From assembly GCF_026342835.1 (NCBI RefSeq), contig NZ_JAPEMI010000002.1, forward strand, positions 744,001 through 808,000: a stretch of 64,000 nucleotides of DNA, written 5' to 3'. Shown here in pieces: positions 9,757-18,143 of the stretch; position 1 is the stretch's first letter; the number at the start of each line of letters is the position of its first letter. Source of the DNA: Streptomyces sp. NBC_00154. GTDB lineage: Bacteria > Actinomycetota > Actinomycetes > Streptomycetales > Streptomycetaceae. The position numbers were made by a program, and so were the translations under genes. The notes below the pieces were generated by a model. The model had not been told where the DNA came from, made no database searches, and was given only the letters and a program-made list of their open reading frames with translations.

Positions 9757-12700
9757 TCAGGCGGTGTCCACCGCGAAGATGTGGAGCACGCCGCCGTCCG
9801 TGGTGGACGGCAGGGTCACGCTCGCCAGCTGCTTACCCGCCTGGAGCGTGATCGGGGCGGTGGCGAAGATCTCGGTACCCACCGGGTCCTTACCGCCGCC
9901 CTGCACATCGCGGTACGTGGTGTGGACCGCGACCGTGTTGCCGAACGACGGATTCTGCGTGCCGCCACCCAGCGTCCAGTCGCTGAACCCGATCTCGGCC
10001 TGCTGCGTGGTGCCGTCGGTGTACGTCAGCGTCACCTGGCCGCTGGCCGAGCCCTCGGCCGCGCTGCCCAGCAGGCTGAGCTTCGTGTCCCCCGGCGCCG
10101 ACGGGACGTTCAGCACCTGCGGGCTGTCTCCCGCGACCTCGATGTTGTCGGGGTCGCCCGCGCCCACCTTGGGCCAGCCGAAGTCGAAGCCGCCGGACGA
10201 GACCGTCCCGCCGGGTGTCACGCCCGCCGCCGCAAGTGCCTTGGCCGAGTAACTCCAGCCCTCACCGTCGAAGTTGGCCTGCGGATTGTCGTCGTCGGTG
10301 GAGACGCCGGTGCTGTTGCGGTTCCACAGCATGCTGTTCTTCTCGGCGACGGTCACCGCGGCCGACGTCTTCGGGAGCTCATTGCCGGCGGAGGACCTCA
10401 GCGTCACCGGGACCGTGTAGTGACCCTCGGCCGTGTCTGCCGCGGCGGATACGGTGAGCTTCGCGCTCGCCGAACCGCGTGCCGGGACCGTGAAGTCGCC
10501 CTCCGTGGGCGTGACGATGACACCGGCCGGCGGTTTCGCCGTCCAGTGGACGTCGGTGGACTGTGTCTCCAGGGTCTGTACCTTGACGGTCGTCTCCGCG
10601 CTGCCCGACCCGGGCTCGACCTTCAGCTGCGCAGGCGTGGCGCCGGTGAAGTACTTCACGCCGCCGCCGGGGAAGGACGGTGGGGCGTCGGCCGCCGCGC
10701 TTCCCCAGGAGGTGTCCGCGGTCGCGCCGAGGGCGTAGTCGAGAGTGCCGCCATGGGTGACGAGCGAGGCGGGAACCCACGGCTTGTCGGACGTCCTGCC
10801 ATCCACCTTCAGGCCGTGGATGTACTTGTTCTCCGCCGACGCGGCAGGTGCGTTGATCGTGATCGTCTTCCCGTGCCCGGTGTGCACCACTGCGTGCGGG
10901 AACAGCGGAGCGGAGAGGATCAGATCGGCACGGCTCGGGTTCTGCGGGTACATGCCCAGTGCCGAGAAGACGTACCAGGACGACATGGTTCCCGCGTCGT
11001 CGTTACCGGGGATGCCGCCCGGGGTGTCGGTCCACAGCTGGTCCATCTCCGCGCGGACAGTCTCCTGTGTCTTGTATGGCGCTCCCAAGTAGTTATACAG
11101 ATAAGGGGCGTTGATGTCCGGCTCGTTGGTCGCGTCGTAACGCGTGGCGTCCTGCGCCGAGAAGTCGAACTTCCCGTCCGGTGTACGGAAGAAGGCATCG
11201 AGCCGCTTCAGCGCCTGGTCGTTGCCGCCCATCGCACTGGCGAGGCCCGCCACGTCCGAGTACACCATCCAGGTGTACCGCGCGCTGGACCCCTCGACGA
11301 AGCCGCTGCCGGTGCCCGGCGTGAAGGTGCCCACCCAGGTGCCGTCGGCCTTGCGGTCGCGGATGTAACCGCCCTGCGGAGTGGCGTTGGCGTCGAAGAC
11401 GTTCGTCCAGTTACCCGAGCGGTCCAGGAACTTCTTCGCGTCGGCGGTCTTCCCGGTCTGCCGGGACAGCTCGGACAGGCCGTAGTCGGCCGCCGCGTCC
11501 TCCAGCGTCTCGGCTGCGCCTCCCCAGCAGTGGCAGTTGTCCGCCGGTACGTACCCGAGCTCCAGATACTTGTCGAGCGCGGGCCGCTGGCCCACGCACT
11601 CGACGTTGCAGCCCGAACTGTCCGAGTCGTTCGCCGTCGGCACGGTCGCTGCCTCGACCAGCGACTTCAACGCGCCCTCGACGTCGAAGTCATGACCGCC
11701 GAAGGCGTAGATGCCGGCGAGAGCCGCGTCCGAGGGGTCTCCCGACATCACGCTCGTCTTGCCGTTCTCCAGCAGCCAGCGGTCCCACTCGCCGCCGTGC
11801 TGACTCGCGTAGTTGTAGAGGGACTGCGCGTAGTCGCTGCCTGCCTTCGGGTTGAGCAGCGTCATCAGCTGCACCTGCGCGCGGTACTGGTCCCATCCGG
11901 AGAAGGTGCCGTACTGCGCCTTCTGCCCCTTGGCGAGCCGGTGCGGCTTGCGGTCGGCGCCGAGATAGCGGCCGTCCACGTCGCTGGTCAGGGTGGGTTC
12001 CAGCATGGAGTGGTAGAGCGCGGTGTAGAAGGTGGAGCGCTGGGCGTCGGTGCCGCCACCCACCTCGACCGACTCCAGGGTGCTGTTCCAGACCTTGGCG
12101 GCCTGCGTCCTGACGGAGTCGAAGCTCTTGTGGGGCCCGTTCTCCGTGCGGAGGTTGGCCTCGGCGTTCTGTGGGCTGACATAGGAGATGGCTACCTTGG
12201 CCTGGACCTTGGTGGTTCCGTCGGCGAAGGTGATGTACGCGCCGGAGCCCTTGCCCTCCACGGCCTTCCCGGACGAGCTGTACCCCGTACCGCCGGAGGC
12301 CGAGGTGGAGCCGGGCTCGACCGTACCGTCCGTCCAGGTGCCGACCTTCGCGAACGCCTTGTCGAAGTGGGCGGTGAAGTAAAGCGTGTACAGGTCCTTG
12401 CGGTTGTTCGCGCTCTGCGGACCGCAGAAGTTGCCTGCGGTGACGGAGCCCGTCACGGTCCGGTCGGCCGTGTTGATCTTCACGGTGGCGCCCGTGCTGC
12501 CGGTCTCCGAGTTGGAGGTGCGGAAGAGCATGCTGGCGGGCTTGTCCGCCGGGAAGCCGAACTGCCCTGAGCCGGTCCGGGCGGTCGTGGTGAGCGCCGC
12601 GGACGCGCCACTGGCCAGGCCGACTTTGTAGTAGCCGGGTGAGGCGGTCTCGTCGGTGTGCGAGAAGGCGCTGGCATACTTCGCATCGGAGACGTCCGTG

Positions 12701-13107
12701 GTGGGCGAGGAGTCGACGTCACCCACGTACGGCATGATCGGGATGTCACCGTTCGCACCGGAGCATCCGACGCCGTTGAGATGGGTGAGGCTGAAGCCGC
12801 GTACCTTCGTTGCGTCGTACTGGTAGCCGCCGGGAGCGGGTGTCGAGACCTGCTTGCCCTTCGAGTTCTGTGGACTCCAGGCCAGCATGCCGAACGGCTG
12901 CACGGCGCCCGGATAGGTGTTGCCCGCGTTGGACGTGCCGATCAGCGGGTTGACGTACGACACCGGATCCTTGACGGTGCCGTGCGGTGAAGCCGCCGAG
13001 GCGGGGGCGGCTGTGGCAGCCATACCCAGCGTGGCCATGGCGGTCACCGCGACGGAGCTGATAGCTCGGAGCCCGGTGTGCGTCCGACGTTTGCGCGTGT
13101 CTGACAC
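9757..13107 (-). CDS. Secreted GH92 alpha-mannosidase
   Basis: A 1116-residue exported glycoside hydrolase family 92 enzyme; this family hydrolyses alpha-mannosides, often alpha-1,2 links, with calcium. Residues 1-38 are a signal peptide ending at ASAASPHG. GH92 hallmarks are YVNPLIGT near residue 49, LTHLNGVGCSGANGDIPIMP near 105, SGWDQYRAQ near 400 and GNDDAGTMSSWYVFSALGMY near 695, which carries the acidic catalytic pair. Residues about 820-910 resemble a NEW3-type beta domain and about 930-1116 an NPCBM-like carbohydrate-binding module. A 12-bp palindrome 81 bp upstream suggests LacI-type control. It is a single gene, presumably used to degrade fungal or yeast mannan. Confidence 0.93.
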   Translation of the reverse strand: MSDTRKRRTHTGLRAISSVAVTAMATLGMAATAAPASAASPHGTVKDPVSYVNPLIGTSNAGNTYPGAVQPFGMLAWSPQNSKGKQVSTPAPGGYQYDATKVRGFSLTHLNGVGCSGANGDIPIMPYVGDVDSSPTTDVSDAKYASAFSHTDETASPGYYKVGLASGASAALTTTARTGSGQFGFPADKPASMLFRTSNSETGSTGATVKINTADRTVTGSVTAGNFCGPQSANNRKDLYTLYFTAHFDKAFAKVGTWTDGTVEPGSTSASGGTGYSSSGKAVEGKGSGAYITFADGTTKVQAKVAISYVSPQNAEANLRTENGPHKSFDSVRTQAAKVWNSTLESVEVGGGTDAQRSTFYTALYHSMLEPTLTSDVDGRYLGADRKPHRLAKGQKAQYGTFSGWDQYRAQVQLMTLLNPKAGSDYAQSLYNYASQHGGEWDRWLLENGKTSVMSGDPSDAALAGIYAFGGHDFDVEGALKSLVEAATVPTANDSDSSGCNVECVGQRPALDKYLELGYVPADNCHCWGGAAETLEDAAADYGLSELSRQTGKTADAKKFLDRSGNWTNVFDANATPQGGYIRDRKADGTWVGTFTPGTGSGFVEGSSARYTWMVYSDVAGLASAMGGNDQALKRLDAFFRTPDGKFDFSAQDATRYDATNEPDINAPYLYNYLGAPYKTQETVRAEMDQLWTDTPGGIPGNDDAGTMSSWYVFSALGMYPQNPSRADLILSAPLFPHAVVHTGHGKTITINAPAASAENKYIHGLKVDGRTSDKPWVPASLVTHGGTLDYALGATADTSWGSAAADAPPSFPGGGVKYFTGATPAQLKVEPGSGSAETTVKVQTLETQSTDVHWTAKPPAGVIVTPTEGDFTVPARGSASAKLTVSAAADTAEGHYTVPVTLRSSAGNELPKTSAAVTVAEKNSMLWNRNSTGVSTDDDNPQANFDGEGWSYSAKALAAAGVTPGGTVSSGGFDFGWPKVGAGDPDNIEVAGDSPQVLNVPSAPGDTKLSLLGSAAEGSASGQVTLTYTDGTTQQAEIGFSDWTLGGGTQNPSFGNTVAVHTTYRDVQGGGKDPVGTEIFATAPITLQAGKQLASVTLPSTTDGGVLHIFAVDTA

Positions 13108-13187
13108 CGTTCCTGCCCTTCATGTGTGACGGACGGTCAACGCGGTGGGAGCGGGGCGCCGTGACCACTCCGGAACGGCGCCGCTCC

Positions 13188-13199
13188 GACAACGTTGTC
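13188..13199. promoter_or_regulatory. LacI-type operator upstream of GH92
   Basis: GACAACGTTGTC is a perfect 12-bp palindrome with a central CG, the usual shape of LacI/GalR-family operators in streptomycete glycosidase promoters. It lies 81 bp before the GH92 start codon. No LacI-family gene is in the window, so the regulator would be encoded elsewhere. Confidence 0.65.
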
Positions 13200-13572
13200 A
13201 GCGACGTGAGGATGCTCCTCCTGCCGCTCCGGAGTGTCAAGGATTCCCCGACTCCGGCCGTCCGGGCCGGGCATGAGCCGTGGCCGCCGGAGCGGGTCTG
13301 TCCCCACACGTCAACGAGCAAGGCTGCGGGTGTCGATGGGACGGGTCTCCCATCGTCTCGGGCCAGGCTGCGCAAGCCTTGGGGCACTCGACGAGGTGTC
13401 CGCCTTCGAAGCGGGCTCCGGCGCGGACGAGGCGGCCATGTGGGGTGCGCTCACCGCCCGCCGGCGAGTCTGCGCGCACTCGACCGGCTGGAGCACCATG
13501 GCCACGCCCGCCGTTCTGCCGGCCGCACCCTTGGCGTCCGCCTCCCAGGTGCGTCAATCTTCAAGAATCCGC
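13200..13572. other. Divergent intergenic region without a supported gene
   Basis: About 370 bp between the GH92 operator and the chitinase promoter. Frames are open on both strands but none has a ribosome binding site or a recognisable motif; an ancient gene remnant cannot be excluded. Confidence 0.4.
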
Positions 13573-13588
13573 AATGGTCTAGGCCAAC
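13573..13588. promoter_or_regulatory. dre-like DasR site upstream of chitinase
   Basis: AATGGTCTAGGCCAAC agrees at 12 of 16 positions with the DasR-responsive element consensus ACTGGTCTAGACCAGT, including the core TGGTCTAG. It lies 61 bp upstream of the chitinase ATG, where such sites overlap chi promoters in Streptomyces. It implies repression by DasR and relief by aminosugar phosphates. Confidence 0.75.
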
Positions 13589-13649
13589 TCATTGACGTGC
13601 CTGCGTCAACCCTCGATTCTGGCGGCACCTTCTCCCAACAGGAGTCCGC

Positions 13650-14870
13650 ATGAAGCGTCTTCGCGCTCTGCTCTGTGGTGCCGCCTCCGCCGCGCTGGCC
13701 ACCGCAGGACTCGCTGCCTTCGCCGCGCAGCAGGCTTCGGGTGCGTCGGCCGACGCCACCGCGCTCAGTAACCGGTGGTACGCCGCCGCGCCCTATCTGA
13801 TGCCGCACGACAACAACCCGCCGGACGCGGGCGCCATCATGGACGCCACCGGCCTCAAGGCGTTCCAGCTCGCGTTCATCCTCGCCCCCAACGGGGGCGG
13901 CTGCAGCCCGACTTGGGACGGTACGTCGCCGGTCTCGTCGGACACCGCCGTGGCATCCGTCATCAACGCGATCCGCGCCAAGGGCGGTGACGTGTCGGTC
14001 TCCATCGGCGGGTACGGGGGTACCAAGCTCGGCCAGACGTGCTCCGACGCGGCGTCCACCGCGGCCGCCTACCAACAGGTCATCACCAAGTACCAGCTGA
14101 AGGCCATCGACTTCGACCTGGAGGAGCCGGAGTACGAGAACACGGCCGCCATCGCCCATGAGATCGGCGCTGCCAAGATCCTCCAGCAGAACAACCCGGG
14201 CCTCTACGTCTCGGTCACCACCGCGGGAACCGCCGACGGTACCGGCTGGTTCGGCAAGCAAATGCTCAACGAGGCCAAGTCGCAGGGCTTCACGCCGAAC
14301 AACTTCTCCATCATGCCCTTCGACGGCGGGTTCAACGGGGCGGCCGCACAGACGAGCGCGCTGACGAACTTCAACTCCATCCTGCAGTCCACCTTCGGCT
14401 GGGACGCGGCGACTGCGTACGCGCACGAAGGCTTCTCCGGCATGAACGGCCGCAGCGACACCGGGGAGTACTTCAGGCAGGCCGACTTCCAGACCGTGCT
14501 GGACTACGCCACCAGCCACCACATGGACCGCTTCACCTTCTGGTCCCTCAACCGCGACCGCCAGTGCACCCCGCCCGACAACAACGGCCAGACCTCCGGC
14601 ACATGCAGCAGCGTGGCCCAGTCGGACTGGGACTTCGCGAAGTACTCGGTGAAGTTCGCCGGCGTCACCCCGCCCACGACCACCCCTCCGACCACGCCCC
14701 CTCCGGGCGGCAGCTGCACCGCGGCCGCGTGGAGCAGCAGCGCCGTCTACACGGCCGGTAACACCGTCTCGTACGGGGGCCACACGTGGAAGGCCAAGTG
14801 GTGGACGCAGAACGAGACGCCCGGCACCACGGGCGAATGGGGAGTCTGGCAGGACCTCGGCGCCTGCTGA
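13650..14870 (+). CDS. Secreted GH18 chitinase with C-terminal chitin-binding domain
   Basis: A 406-residue exported chitinase that hydrolyses beta-1,4-N-acetylglucosamine links in chitin. Signal peptide is about residues 1-33 (cut near ASGASA). The GH18 barrel covers about 40-340: MSIGGYGG-like strand VSVSIGGYGG near 110 and the active-site DxxDxDxE-type strand KAIDFDLEEPE near 150-160, whose glutamate is the general acid. A Pro/Thr linker (about 345-357) leads to a CBM5/12-type module with paired tryptophans (AWSSSAVYTAGNTVSYGGHT, WKAKWWTQ). AGGAG precedes the ATG by five bases. A DasR-like site upstream and a perfect hairpin downstream mark a single-gene unit. Confidence 0.93.
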   Translation: MKRLRALLCGAASAALATAGLAAFAAQQASGASADATALSNRWYAAAPYLMPHDNNPPDAGAIMDATGLKAFQLAFILAPNGGGCSPTWDGTSPVSSDTAVASVINAIRAKGGDVSVSIGGYGGTKLGQTCSDAASTAAAYQQVITKYQLKAIDFDLEEPEYENTAAIAHEIGAAKILQQNNPGLYVSVTTAGTADGTGWFGKQMLNEAKSQGFTPNNFSIMPFDGGFNGAAAQTSALTNFNSILQSTFGWDAATAYAHEGFSGMNGRSDTGEYFRQADFQTVLDYATSHHMDRFTFWSLNRDRQCTPPDNNGQTSGTCSSVAQSDWDFAKYSVKFAGVTPPTTTPPTTPPPGGSCTAAAWSSSAVYTAGNTVSYGGHTWKAKWWTQNETPGTTGEWGVWQDLGAC

Positions 14871-14886
14871 CCTGACATCCGTCCGG

Positions 14887-14916
14887 CCCGGGCCGGCGCA
14901 CGCGCGCCGGCCCGGG
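14887..14916 (+). terminator. Chitinase terminator
   Basis: A perfect 13-bp stem (CCCGGGCCGGCGC and its complement) around ACGC, 16 bp after the chitinase stop. No T-tract follows. Confidence 0.85.
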
Positions 14917-15334
14917 ACGACTCCTGGGCCGCGAGCAGCGCGGCCGGCCCCGGGACATCACCGACGCCATGTTGCATACCGTCCTGCGCTGCAAGACGCT
15001 CGGCGAGTCCGTCGAGCAGATCCGCCTCGACCTGCTCATCCCCACCGGCAAGACCGTGGAGTGTTGCTGTGAACACGAGCGTCAGAAGGCCTGTCACACC
15101 GTGGCCCTCCCGGAACGGCGGGATTGTGGACGTGCTGCATGAACGCTGTGCCGGGGCCGGACATCAGCGGAGAGGGACGCCAAGGAGTGTGTCCACCCGT
15201 CCGGACGCTCGCCTCGGGCGGTCGGGCACGTGCGCGCCTATTGTCGTCGCATGAGGCCTTCCGGGTGGCCGTCACGCTGCGCCACCTTGCCGTGGTTGGC
15301 GGCGGGGGCGATGTCCGATCCTGGAGGTTCCGAG
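14917..15334. other. Gene-poor stretch with a possible recombinase/HTH remnant
   Basis: No complete gene. On the plus strand around 14950-15070 one frame reads DITDAMLHTVLRCKTLGESV followed by EQIRLDLLIPTGK, which resembles the helix-turn-helix tail of resolvase-like recombinases. It is short, has no start and I could not confirm it. Confidence 0.3.
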
Positions 15335-15799
15335 GTGTGCCATTACTGCGGTTGCCGCGAGATTTCCCTCATCGAGGACTACATCGCCGAGCACGAGAGC
15401 GCGACCGATCTGGCGGGAGGCGCCGTACGGGCCCTGAAACGGGGTGACATCGCCGCCGCCCAGGGGCAGCTGCGAGACATGGCCACGGTGCTGCGGGCGC
15501 ACTGGCGGGGCGAGGAAAAGGGACTCTTCGCGGTGATGCGCCAGGACGACGAGTACACGCGGTACATCGAGGACCTGGAGCGCGAACACCGCGAACTGGA
15601 CCGGTTTCTGGACACGGCAGATCTCGGCGACAGGGACGACCGCCAAAGGTTCCTCGACGCCGTGGACGAACTGCACCGTCACATCGCCAAGGAGGAGGAC
15701 GGGCTGTTCCCCGCCTCGCTGACCACGCTGGCCGGCGACGACTGGGATCGCGCGATGGCCGCCTGGCGCGAGGCGCACCCGGACGTCCGGACGCCCTGA
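15335..15799 (+). CDS. Hemerythrin-domain protein
   Basis: A 154-residue HHE-type protein expected to bind a di-iron centre. The GTG at 15335 is preferred because GGAGG lies seven bases before it; an ATG at 15311 is in frame but has a weaker site. The start MCHYCGCREISLIEDYIAEH puts a CxxCxC cluster before the bundle, which could add metal or redox function. The HHE ligands are visible as EHES, LRAHWRGEEKGLF, EREHRELD and LHRHIAKEEDGLFP. These proteins sense or store O2, NO or iron, but the role here is not known. Confidence 0.85.
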   Translation: MCHYCGCREISLIEDYIAEHESATDLAGGAVRALKRGDIAAAQGQLRDMATVLRAHWRGEEKGLFAVMRQDDEYTRYIEDLEREHRELDRFLDTADLGDRDDRQRFLDAVDELHRHIAKEEDGLFPASLTTLAGDDWDRAMAAWREAHPDVRTP

Positions 15800-15872
15800 C
15801 CGGCCCCCACTGCATCTCGCAGCGTGATGGGCCCATTGACCTGCGGTTCCAGCCGGCCCGGGCCGAGCTGGA

Positions 15873-16190
15873 TTACGCGTATCGGTCGAAGAGGGCCTGG
15901 ATGTAGTTCTCCGGCCTGTTCGTCAGCACGGTCGGGGTGAGATCAGCACGGTCCAGTTCACGCCAGGGGACGGCAACCTTCTCAGCGTCCGGAGCAAAGG
16001 CCAAGGCGTCCAGTAGTCGCCAGTACAGATGTGCGGCCTGATCTTCGACCAAGGCCCCTCCCGCTGCAGCGTATCGGTGGGCCAGGCCCATGCCCGCAGG
16101 GACACCGTGCAGCAGAGCCAGCGCGGTCGAGCAGTGGGCCACGTCTCGCGCGCCGGACAGCAGGTTCTGGAAGTCCGTGCGAAATCCCCT
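15873..16190 (-). pseudogene. C-terminal fragment of an aminoglycoside-phosphotransferase-like enzyme
   Basis: The reading NLLSGARDVAHCSTALALLH, then AHLYWRLLDALAFAPDAEKV and a C-terminus ending YIQALFDRYA is the C-lobe of APH/choline-kinase-type phosphotransferases. About the first 200 residues, including the ATP site and catalytic loop, are absent; homology ends abruptly near 16190, next to the operator of the ArsR-like gene. Non-functional remnant. Confidence 0.7.
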
Positions 16191-16195
16191 TGCAC

Positions 16196-16219
16196 AATGG
16201 TCAAGAATCGTTGACCATT
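16196..16219. promoter_or_regulatory. Palindromic operator of the ArsR-like gene
   Basis: AATGGTCAA and TTGACCATT form a perfect 9-bp inverted repeat separated by six bases, ending six bases before the regulator's ATG. Size and position fit an autoregulatory site of a dimeric winged-helix repressor. Confidence 0.75.
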
Positions 16220-16225
16220 GCTCGC

Positions 16226-16765
16226 ATGCCTACCGACGATCTTCCCGAGACGTTTCACGTCACCACTGACGAGCAGCTGCGCGCCGTCTCCAATCTCACG
16301 CGTCACCGGATCATGGCCGTGCTCCGCTTCGAGCCGGCGACGATTACGCAGATCGCCGAGCGGGTGGGCCTTGCGAAGGGGAGTTCCAGCTATCACGTAC
16401 GGCTGCTGGAGCGGGCCGGCCTGGTGAAGGTGGTACGGACACGGAAGGTGCGGGGGGTCACCGAGCGGTACTACGCGATGGCCGCGCGGGCGATCGCGCT
16501 GCCGGATCCGGGCGAGGGAGGGCCGGATGTGCTGATGCGCCATGCGGTGGCGGACCTGGAGGCGTCGCCGGCGGACGGCGAGCGGCACGTGCGGATGGCG
16601 CATCTGCGGCTCACCGAGGAGCAGTTCGCGGAGCTGGGGACGCGGCTGCAGGCACTGGCGGACGAGTACCGGGGGCTGTCCGATCCGTCGCTGCCGGACG
16701 CGTCACTCGTCTTCGCACTGTTCCACCCGGCACCGCGCGAGCAGGCCGAGGGGGGCGCCAAGTGA
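16226..16765 (+). CDS. ArsR/HTH_20-type winged-helix regulator
   Basis: A 179-residue transcription regulator. Residues 15-80 form the winged helix (LRAVSNLTRHRIMAVLRFEP, ITQIAERVGLAKGSSSYHVR as the recognition region, then the basic wing VKVVRTRKVRGVTERYY). The C-terminal half is helical and probably dimerises or binds an effector; there is no Cys cluster, so it is unlikely to be a metal sensor. The ATG at 16226 directly follows a perfect inverted repeat, so the gene is probably autoregulated. It overlaps the MFS transporter by 4 bases (GTGA), indicating that it controls the exporter. Confidence 0.88.
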   Translation: MPTDDLPETFHVTTDEQLRAVSNLTRHRIMAVLRFEPATITQIAERVGLAKGSSSYHVRLLERAGLVKVVRTRKVRGVTERYYAMAARAIALPDPGEGGPDVLMRHAVADLEASPADGERHVRMAHLRLTEEQFAELGTRLQALADEYRGLSDPSLPDASLVFALFHPAPREQAEGGAK

Positions 16766-18057
16766 CCTCAGGTGTTCGGAAGTTGCCGACCGGGTTCGGA
16801 CGGCTGTGGACTGCGCAGACGGTGTCCTCGCTCGGTGACGGGGTGACCCAGGCCGCGCTGCCGCTGATCGCGTTGACGTTGACGCGGGATCCGATGGCGC
16901 TCGCCGTCGTCACGGCCGCCGGGACGCTGCCGTGGCTGCTCTTCGGGGTGCTCGGCGGTGCGCTGGTGGATCGCTGGGACCGTCGGCGCACGATGTGGGT
17001 CGCGGACGCGGCGCGTGCGGTGCTGCTCGCGATACCGGCGGCAGCGGCGGCGCTCGACGTGCTGAGCATTCCGCTGCTCGCGGCCGCCGCCTTCCTGCTC
17101 GGCCTCGGCGGGCTCTTCTTCGATACGGCCGCCACGGCCTACCTGCCGGATCTGCTCCGCCGCGACCCCGCGCTCCTGGAGCGCGCCAACTCCCGCCTGC
17201 GCGGCGCCCAGACCGCCATGTCCGGTTTCGCGGGGCCGCCTGCGGGCAGTGCACTGCTCGCGCTCGGGCGGGCGGTCCCGCTGCTCGCCGACGCGGTGTC
17301 GTTCCTGTTCTCCGCGCTGCTCGTCCGTACGCTGCCCGCTATGCCCCGGCCCGTGCCGGAGGTCCGCGAGTCGCTGCTTCGGCAAGCGCGGGCCGGGGCC
17401 TCCTACGTCTTCCGGGACCGGGTACTGCTCGGGCTGGCGCTCCGCCCGGCGGTCGGGAACGTCGCCTTCCTCGCTGTGGAGACCGTCCTCGCCCTCTTCG
17501 CGCACGACCGCCTGGGCATCGACACCTACGGCTTCGGCCTGCTCCTCACAGCGGAGGCCACCGGCGGCCTGCTCGGTGCAGGCATCGCCTCCTACCTTGG
17601 CCGACGACTCGGCACCGGCACCGCACTGACCTGCACAGCCGCCGTCGAAGGGCTTGCCATCCTGGGCCTGGCCGCTGCCCCGAACCCGTACGTCGCCGGG
17701 CTGGCGCTCGCCGTCTGCGGGGCCGGCATGGGCGCCACGATGGTGCTCGCGCCCTCCCTCCGACAGGCGATCGTCCCCGCCCACTTGATGGGCCGGGTCG
17801 CCTCCACCTCCCGCATGCTGGCCATGTGCGCCGCCCCCATCGGGGCCTTCCTCGGCGGCTGGCTGGCCACCACCTACGACATCCGCACCCCGCTCTACGC
17901 CGCCGCCGGCCTCCTCCTGGCGATGACGGCCGTCACGGCATCCATGACCAGCAACCGCCGGGTCGAAGCGGCGCTGCGTGCCGCTGGCCCGGCCGACGGT
18001 CCGGATCACCCGGCATCCAAGGATCCCGCCCAGGAGAGTGCACCCGACTTGTTGTGA
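16762..18057 (+). CDS. MFS efflux transporter (EntS/TetV-like)
   Basis: A 431-residue major facilitator with about 12 membrane helices. The GTG start overlaps the regulator's TGA. The first helix (LPTGFGRLWTAQTVSSLGDG) and loop 2-3 motif (GGALVDRWDRRRTMWVAD) are typical of the MFS_3 group of drug and siderophore exporters. The C-terminus is hydrophilic. Translational coupling to the ArsR-like gene suggests induction by the exported compound. Substrate unknown. The stop codon lies within a large hairpin. Confidence 0.9.
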   Translation: MTSGVRKLPTGFGRLWTAQTVSSLGDGVTQAALPLIALTLTRDPMALAVVTAAGTLPWLLFGVLGGALVDRWDRRRTMWVADAARAVLLAIPAAAAALDVLSIPLLAAAAFLLGLGGLFFDTAATAYLPDLLRRDPALLERANSRLRGAQTAMSGFAGPPAGSALLALGRAVPLLADAVSFLFSALLVRTLPAMPRPVPEVRESLLRQARAGASYVFRDRVLLGLALRPAVGNVAFLAVETVLALFAHDRLGIDTYGFGLLLTAEATGGLLGAGIASYLGRRLGTGTALTCTAAVEGLAILGLAAAPNPYVAGLALAVCGAGMGATMVLAPSLRQAIVPAHLMGRVASTSRMLAMCAAPIGAFLGGWLATTYDIRTPLYAAAGLLLAMTAVTASMTSNRRVEAALRAAGPADGPDHPASKDPAQESAPDLL

Positions 18058-18092
18058 CGCCTGCCGCGAAGGCGTCACAACAAGTCGGGTGC
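18040..18092. terminator. Perfect 23-bp stem-loop spanning the MFS stop codon
   Basis: Arms 18040-18062 and 18070-18092 are exact complements, with a 7-base loop (GCCGCGA). The left arm includes the last codons and TGA of the MFS gene. It lies between that gene and the convergent Tn3 transposase remnant, so it may terminate both; alternatively it includes a transposon end. Confidence 0.8.
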
Positions 18093-18143
18093 CAGGCCCC
18101 CGCGGGCGCGACGAGTGGCCGGGTCGGTCGGGTGTGCTGGCCG

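Noticed and set aside
9529..12570. A 1013-codon open frame on the plus strand opposite the GH92 gene
   Set aside because: It is the antisense of the mannosidase, rich in Arg/Gly/Val without any domain; long shadow frames are normal at this GC content.
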